From Corythucha ciliata (Eukaryota; Arthropoda; Insecta; Hemiptera; Tingidae): a stretch of DNA of 64,000 nucleotides. Positions 59,940 through 64,000 of this stretch are shown piece after piece (position 1 is the stretch's first letter; each line of letters opens with the position of its first letter). The position numbers and the translations under genes are program-made. The notes below the pieces were generated by a model that was not told where the DNA came from, made no database searches, and saw only the letters and a program-made list of their open reading frames with translations. The DNA is taken from contig CM075939.1 of the NCBI GenBank assembly GCA_038030265.1, positions 19,201,253-19,265,252 on the forward strand. Reading direction: 5' to 3'.

Positions 59940-61020
59940 CCCTAAAAATCCAACTGCACCGGGTTGACACTCATTCAAAAATGCAATCCGTTGGTTAGAC
60001 ACTTTCAATGACCAAATATATCGAATTTGACGCTCACAGAACCTAATTTAACGGGTTTGGCTAATTCAATAACCAAATTGCGTTTGCCGGCGTCTTACAA
60101 AAAAAAAGCAATTCGCCGGTTTCTGAGACCGAATTTTGCGGATTTGGCACGTCAGAAAACAATTTCGCAGGGTTTGCTCCCTTGAAGCACCTTTCCAAAG
60201 GGTTTCACGTCTCCTGCCCTCCTCCTCCTCAAAGGTGAAATTTCCAGCGTACTGGCTCATTTAAAAACAAAATATCACAGGGTTGGCCCTTTCAAAATAC
60301 ATTTTCTCAGAGTTGGCCCGTTCAAAAGAGATTCGTGGGACTCGTTTGACTCAAAAGAACAAGTTCATAGCTTCCGATGAAAAAAAAGGAAAGCAAAAAA
60401 AGCCGGATTTGACCATCCAAAAAAAAACCGCGCTGTTAACCATTCAAAAACAATTTTACAAGATTGAAAGATTGAATCATTCACATCTCAACAATTTTGC
60501 AAGTTTGAGCCACTTAAAAACCAATTTGGCGCGTCAAGCTTCATTAAAATGCAATTCCGTGGCTTTCGCTGCTACAAATACACACTTTCCTGGGTCTAGC
60601 TTGTTTCTAAAACGAAATTTCGCAGGGTTGAGCCATTAAAACCAGTATCGTCGGATCCACTATTTAAAAAAATATCAATTCGGCGAGTTTGGGCCACTCG
60701 GGAAGCCGATTCGACGGGCCCGGTCTCGTAGAAAATAAAATTTGGTGCAGTTGTCTCGTTCAAGAATAATTTTGAGGGATTTGCTCTCTGAAAAAACTAA
60801 ATTATGCTGGGCTAGCCCTCTAAAAAAAAAATCCAACTGCGTGCGTGGCTCCACCTCACTTCACTCGCACATTTCAGAAGGTAATCCCGCCGATTTCGCG
60901 GGGTGGTGGTTGAAAAACCAATTTAGTGGACATAGCTCTTTCTAACATTAAATTTCGGGGATTCGAGAAACCAATTTTGCGGGTTTGGCTCGTTAAGAAA
61001 TTTAATTTCATGGGGTACCT
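59940..61020 (-). repeat. Degenerate repeat array, family E, minus orientation
   Basis: About 25 units like ATTTCGCAGGGTTGGCTC and CATTCAAAAACAA, spacing about 30-45 bp. The open frame 60283-60639 runs through it but is repeat, not gene. Confidence 0.8.
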
Positions 61021-61289
61021 ATAGGTCATTTGTAACTCATTCTTCTGCTATTCAACTGATCGTGAGACAGATGGACAGGAAAACCGCCCTGTAAAAGCGC
61101 AGCATATGTGCACGGGGCCCCTTTGCACTCTGGGGGGGGGGGGGGAGAGAAGCCCAGAAACTTGCCATTTCGTGAAAATAAGAACTGGAAATTACAAACT
61201 TCCCGTATACATATACATATAGACCCGTATCGAGCAATTTCGAGGTTATTTAGATCCGTAACTCAGGACTCATCCGTAAGACAGGAAAC

Positions 61290-61930
61290 TTCTCAATGTT
61301 AGCCGCGAATCAGCGGATTTTCTTCAATTGATCCTTGAATCAGCGTTGTCCCTTTTTTTGTTCTTCTTCTTTTTAGCCGCGAGTCGCTGGTTTTCTTTAA
61401 TTATTGCCGCGCATAATCGCTTTTTCCAATTTTAGCTGCGAATTATTTCTCAATTTTAACCTAAAACTGCCGTTGCCGATTTTAGCCTCAAATTAGCGCT
61501 CTTTCTCATGTTTAGAAGTGATCGAGCGCTGTATCTCAGTTTTATCCGAGAATTTAGTGGTTTTTCTCGGTCTCAGTCGCGTATATTAGAGTATTTTCTG
61601 AAATTGAACTGCGAATTAGTGTTTTTCCAATTTTACCCACGAATGAGGGTTTTTCCCTCGATTTTTGCTAGTGTGATAGATAGTGAATTAACGCTTCTAC
61701 TCAATTTTAGCCGAGAGTTCGCGATTTTTTTCGCTTTTATCCATGAAATTCAGCGCTTTTTCTCAATTTTAGTCGTGACGTCGTCTCGAAAACCCGTGAT
61801 CTGGCGTTTCCGCGAAGTTAGCTGAGTGATTGATTGCTATTTTTTTATCAATTTCATAGTGACAATTAGCGCTTTTACTCTGTTATTGGCGTGAATTAGC
61901 GTTTTTCTCTATTTCTACTCCCGTATGGAC
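61290..61930 (+). repeat. Degenerate repeat array, family A
   Basis: GCGAATTAGTGTTTTTCC and CTCAATTTTAGCC units at about 30-60 bp spacing. Confidence 0.8.
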
Positions 61931-61959
61931 AGGAAGTCGTATGGCGTTCGTGAAAAACT

Positions 61960-63110
61960 CGATTTGGTGCCTCAAGTGACTCCGAGTGGGGAGCCAGGAA
62001 ACTTATTATTTTCCAGATTTTGACCCGAACTAGCAAACTCGCAAATATTTGGCTCCAAAAGTTTCTATTTTATATCGCTTTGCGTGCAGTCGGGCCCAAC
62101 AGCCCCAGGGATCGCGCCTGCTATAATTAAGGCCCAGACAATTGTTATTTCGTGAAAATATTGACCAGAAAGTTGCAATTGCGCTTAGGCAAAGATCTAA
62201 AACTTACAATCATGAATATTCAGCCAGTAAACTTCCAATTTCGCGGATATTTAGCCCGCAAATGTGACTTTGGGCGCCGTCGCGTCGCAGCCGGCTAGAC
62301 GCGATCACTAAAAAGAAGAATTCCGCGGAAATAATGCCCAGAAACTAGTAAATTTGCGAATTCATACACCCGAAACCTGCAATTTCGCAGTTTAGCTCAG
62401 AGTTCCGTGGCCACTAAAAAGAGCTGAAAATCCCAAAACTTGCCATATTTGGGGCACTACCTAGCAATTTTCAGAATTTAAATCTTAAACTTACAATTCA
62501 TCTAATATTTAGCGCTGAAAGATGAAGTTTCGCGGCTATTCTTCAAGTTTTAGGTACCATGGGTACCGGCCTCGGAACTTGCCATTTCGCGAAAGTAATG
62601 ACCAGAAACGTGCAATTTCGCTTATATTTGGACGAAATTTTTGCAATTTTGCAGATTTTCATCTGCAAAGTTTCATCTTCGAATGTAGCAATTGCGCCAT
62701 CAATGCAACGTATAATTCAAAAGCAGCATTACTGCTTTACAGTTACGCTATTTTCCCCCTTAAAATAATAATTTCGCGGCTGCTTGTAGTCACAAACATG
62801 CAGTTTCGCTACTATTTAGTCTCAAACTTGCCTTTAACGGATGGTATTTAGGCCCATATTTGTTATTATCGTCCCTTGATGTTTCCTTGAGTCAAAGAAC
62901 TGTTGAGAACAGTTTTGATTACAATATAAACACCTGCTCTAACGAATTTCAAGGAACGTTCGTAAATGAATACGGGCATTAGCTTCTAAACCCGAAATTT
63001 CGTGGCTCTTTATCTATCAACCTTGACTCTTTGGCAACCGCTTGAAATTTTCATTGTTATTCAGCCCCGAAATTGTCAATTTTATATCTACCTAGCCCCT
63101 GAAGTGGTCT
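61960..63110 (-). repeat. Degenerate repeat array, family D, minus orientation
   Basis: Plus-strand words CAGAAACTTGCAATTTCGCG and ATATTTAGCCC recur at 40-60 bp spacing. Confidence 0.8.
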
Positions 63111-63189
63111 CGGACGGGATTTTAATCGCAAAAAAGGTGCGGTGAAAGCCGAGTCTTGGTGACGCCCTTCCCTCTTTCCCAGTCAGATT

Positions 63190-63790
63190 TGCAAATTTTA
63201 GGTGTGAATAGTCAGTTGGACTGTTTTTTAGGGCACGATTTGCCCCAGTTTATCCATTTTCAAGGCGCGAATAGTCAGCTACTTGGCCATTTTTGAGAAC
63301 GTGAATTGAAAGTCTGACGTTTTTATGGCGTTTTGGCTATTTTTAGCACATGAATTGTTATTTTAGGCCTTTTTAAGGAACGAATGGTTCTGCGTGCATA
63401 AAGCTGTAGACGTAGGAGCCTACATTGTCTGTCTTCCCTCGTCGTATGTACTTCCAAACGCTGAAGTTGGCGAGCAGCCGAAACCGGTTCGATATTGACC
63501 CACCTCAACGAGGGAAGACATACAATGTAGGCTCCTTCGGCTACAGCTTTATGCATGCATTACCCACTAACCCTCTTAGTTTAAGCGATCTTACTAACAA
63601 TATCAACGAATGGTTTGTTTGGGCATGGAGCGCAAATGTTAAGTTGGGCTATTTTCATGGCGCGAATCGTCAGTTTAGCTATTCGTCTGGCGTATTCAGT
63701 CAGCTTTGCCAATTTTACGGCGTGAGTAGCTAGTGGGACTTTTTTTAGGTCACAAATGGTCATTATAGTCAATTTTAGGGTGAGGGGGGA
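63190..63790 (+). repeat. Degenerate repeat array, family B
   Basis: GGCGCGAATAGTCAG and TTTGGCCATTTT units, interrupted by the foldback at 63393-63558. Confidence 0.75.
63393..63558. mobile_element. MITE-like foldback, ~165 bp
   Basis: TGCATAAAGCTGTAGACGTA and GGAGCCTACATTGTCTGTCT pair with their complements at 63505-63555. It interrupts a family B repeat array. Confidence 0.8.
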
Positions 63791-64000
63791 GGCTTAGAGT
63801 TAAGATGGTGTATTGCCGTACCTGTGCTTTAAAGATTGTCTACCCCTGCTAGCTGCAACACCGTGTTTGAGAGCGTGCCCATGAGAACCCTACAATTTAC
63901 CATTTTTAAAGGTTTCCCAAACTTGGCTGATTTCTGTGCTGTGCAAGTAGTCCAATGCTCGCGTTTTTAGTTTATTTAAACAACCCAAATCACTGTTTAG

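Noticed and set aside
60283..60639. 118-aa open frame
   Set aside because: It runs through the family E repeat array; its apparent sequence repetition comes from the DNA units.

Overview
The window is nuclear DNA of an invertebrate animal, probably an arthropod, although the species cannot be fixed from sequence alone. Evidence for a metazoan: spliced genes with GT..AG introns, a TRAPPC9 homologue, a group XII phospholipase A2, a syndecan-like proteoglycan, Ty3/gypsy elements, a Tc1/mariner-type element and many MITE-like foldbacks. Nothing bacterial is present.

Genes. (1) 4799-5623 (+): four-exon secreted phospholipase A2 of group XII type, 201 aa. (2) 5935-13281 (-): complete 19-exon TRAPPC9 (NIBP/Trs120) gene, 1134 aa, converging tail to tail on the phospholipase gene. 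I reconstructed all exon phases and they close without a frameshift. (3) 24560 to past the right edge (+): a syndecan-like gene, of which three exons are visible (24560-24640, 39422-39596, 58144-58232). Its introns are 14.8 and 18.5 kb, and the transmembrane and cytoplasmic exons must lie beyond 64000. Most of the right 40 kb is therefore intron.

Mobile DNA. Two decayed Ty3/gypsy elements lie in syndecan intron 1 (26274-29114 plus; about 29755-32610 minus). Intron 2 holds a 2.05-kb inverted-duplicated mariner-type element (48108-50154), a THAP-like ORF inside a possible transposon (51104-52447), and foldback elements at 47.7 and 56.4 kb. Left of syndecan are a 2.4-kb foldback (17415-19810) and a palindrome carrying two tRNA-like sequences (19905-20413); a third tRNA-like copy abuts the second gypsy element. 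At least ten short MITE families are visible, several in two to four copies.

The most unusual feature is a set of degenerate short-period repeat arrays, roughly 12-13 kb in total. By eye they fall into five families (A-E below) that share one header, GCGAA(A/T)T, 2-4 bases, then GTTT. They sit next to each other as mosaics, for example A-D-C-B at 13.8-16.9 kb and E-A-D-B at 59.9-63.8 kb. One mosaic fills the only large TRAPPC9 intron.

I did not find a convincing new multi-gene system. The repeat superfamily and the foldback architectures are the best candidates for something undescribed.
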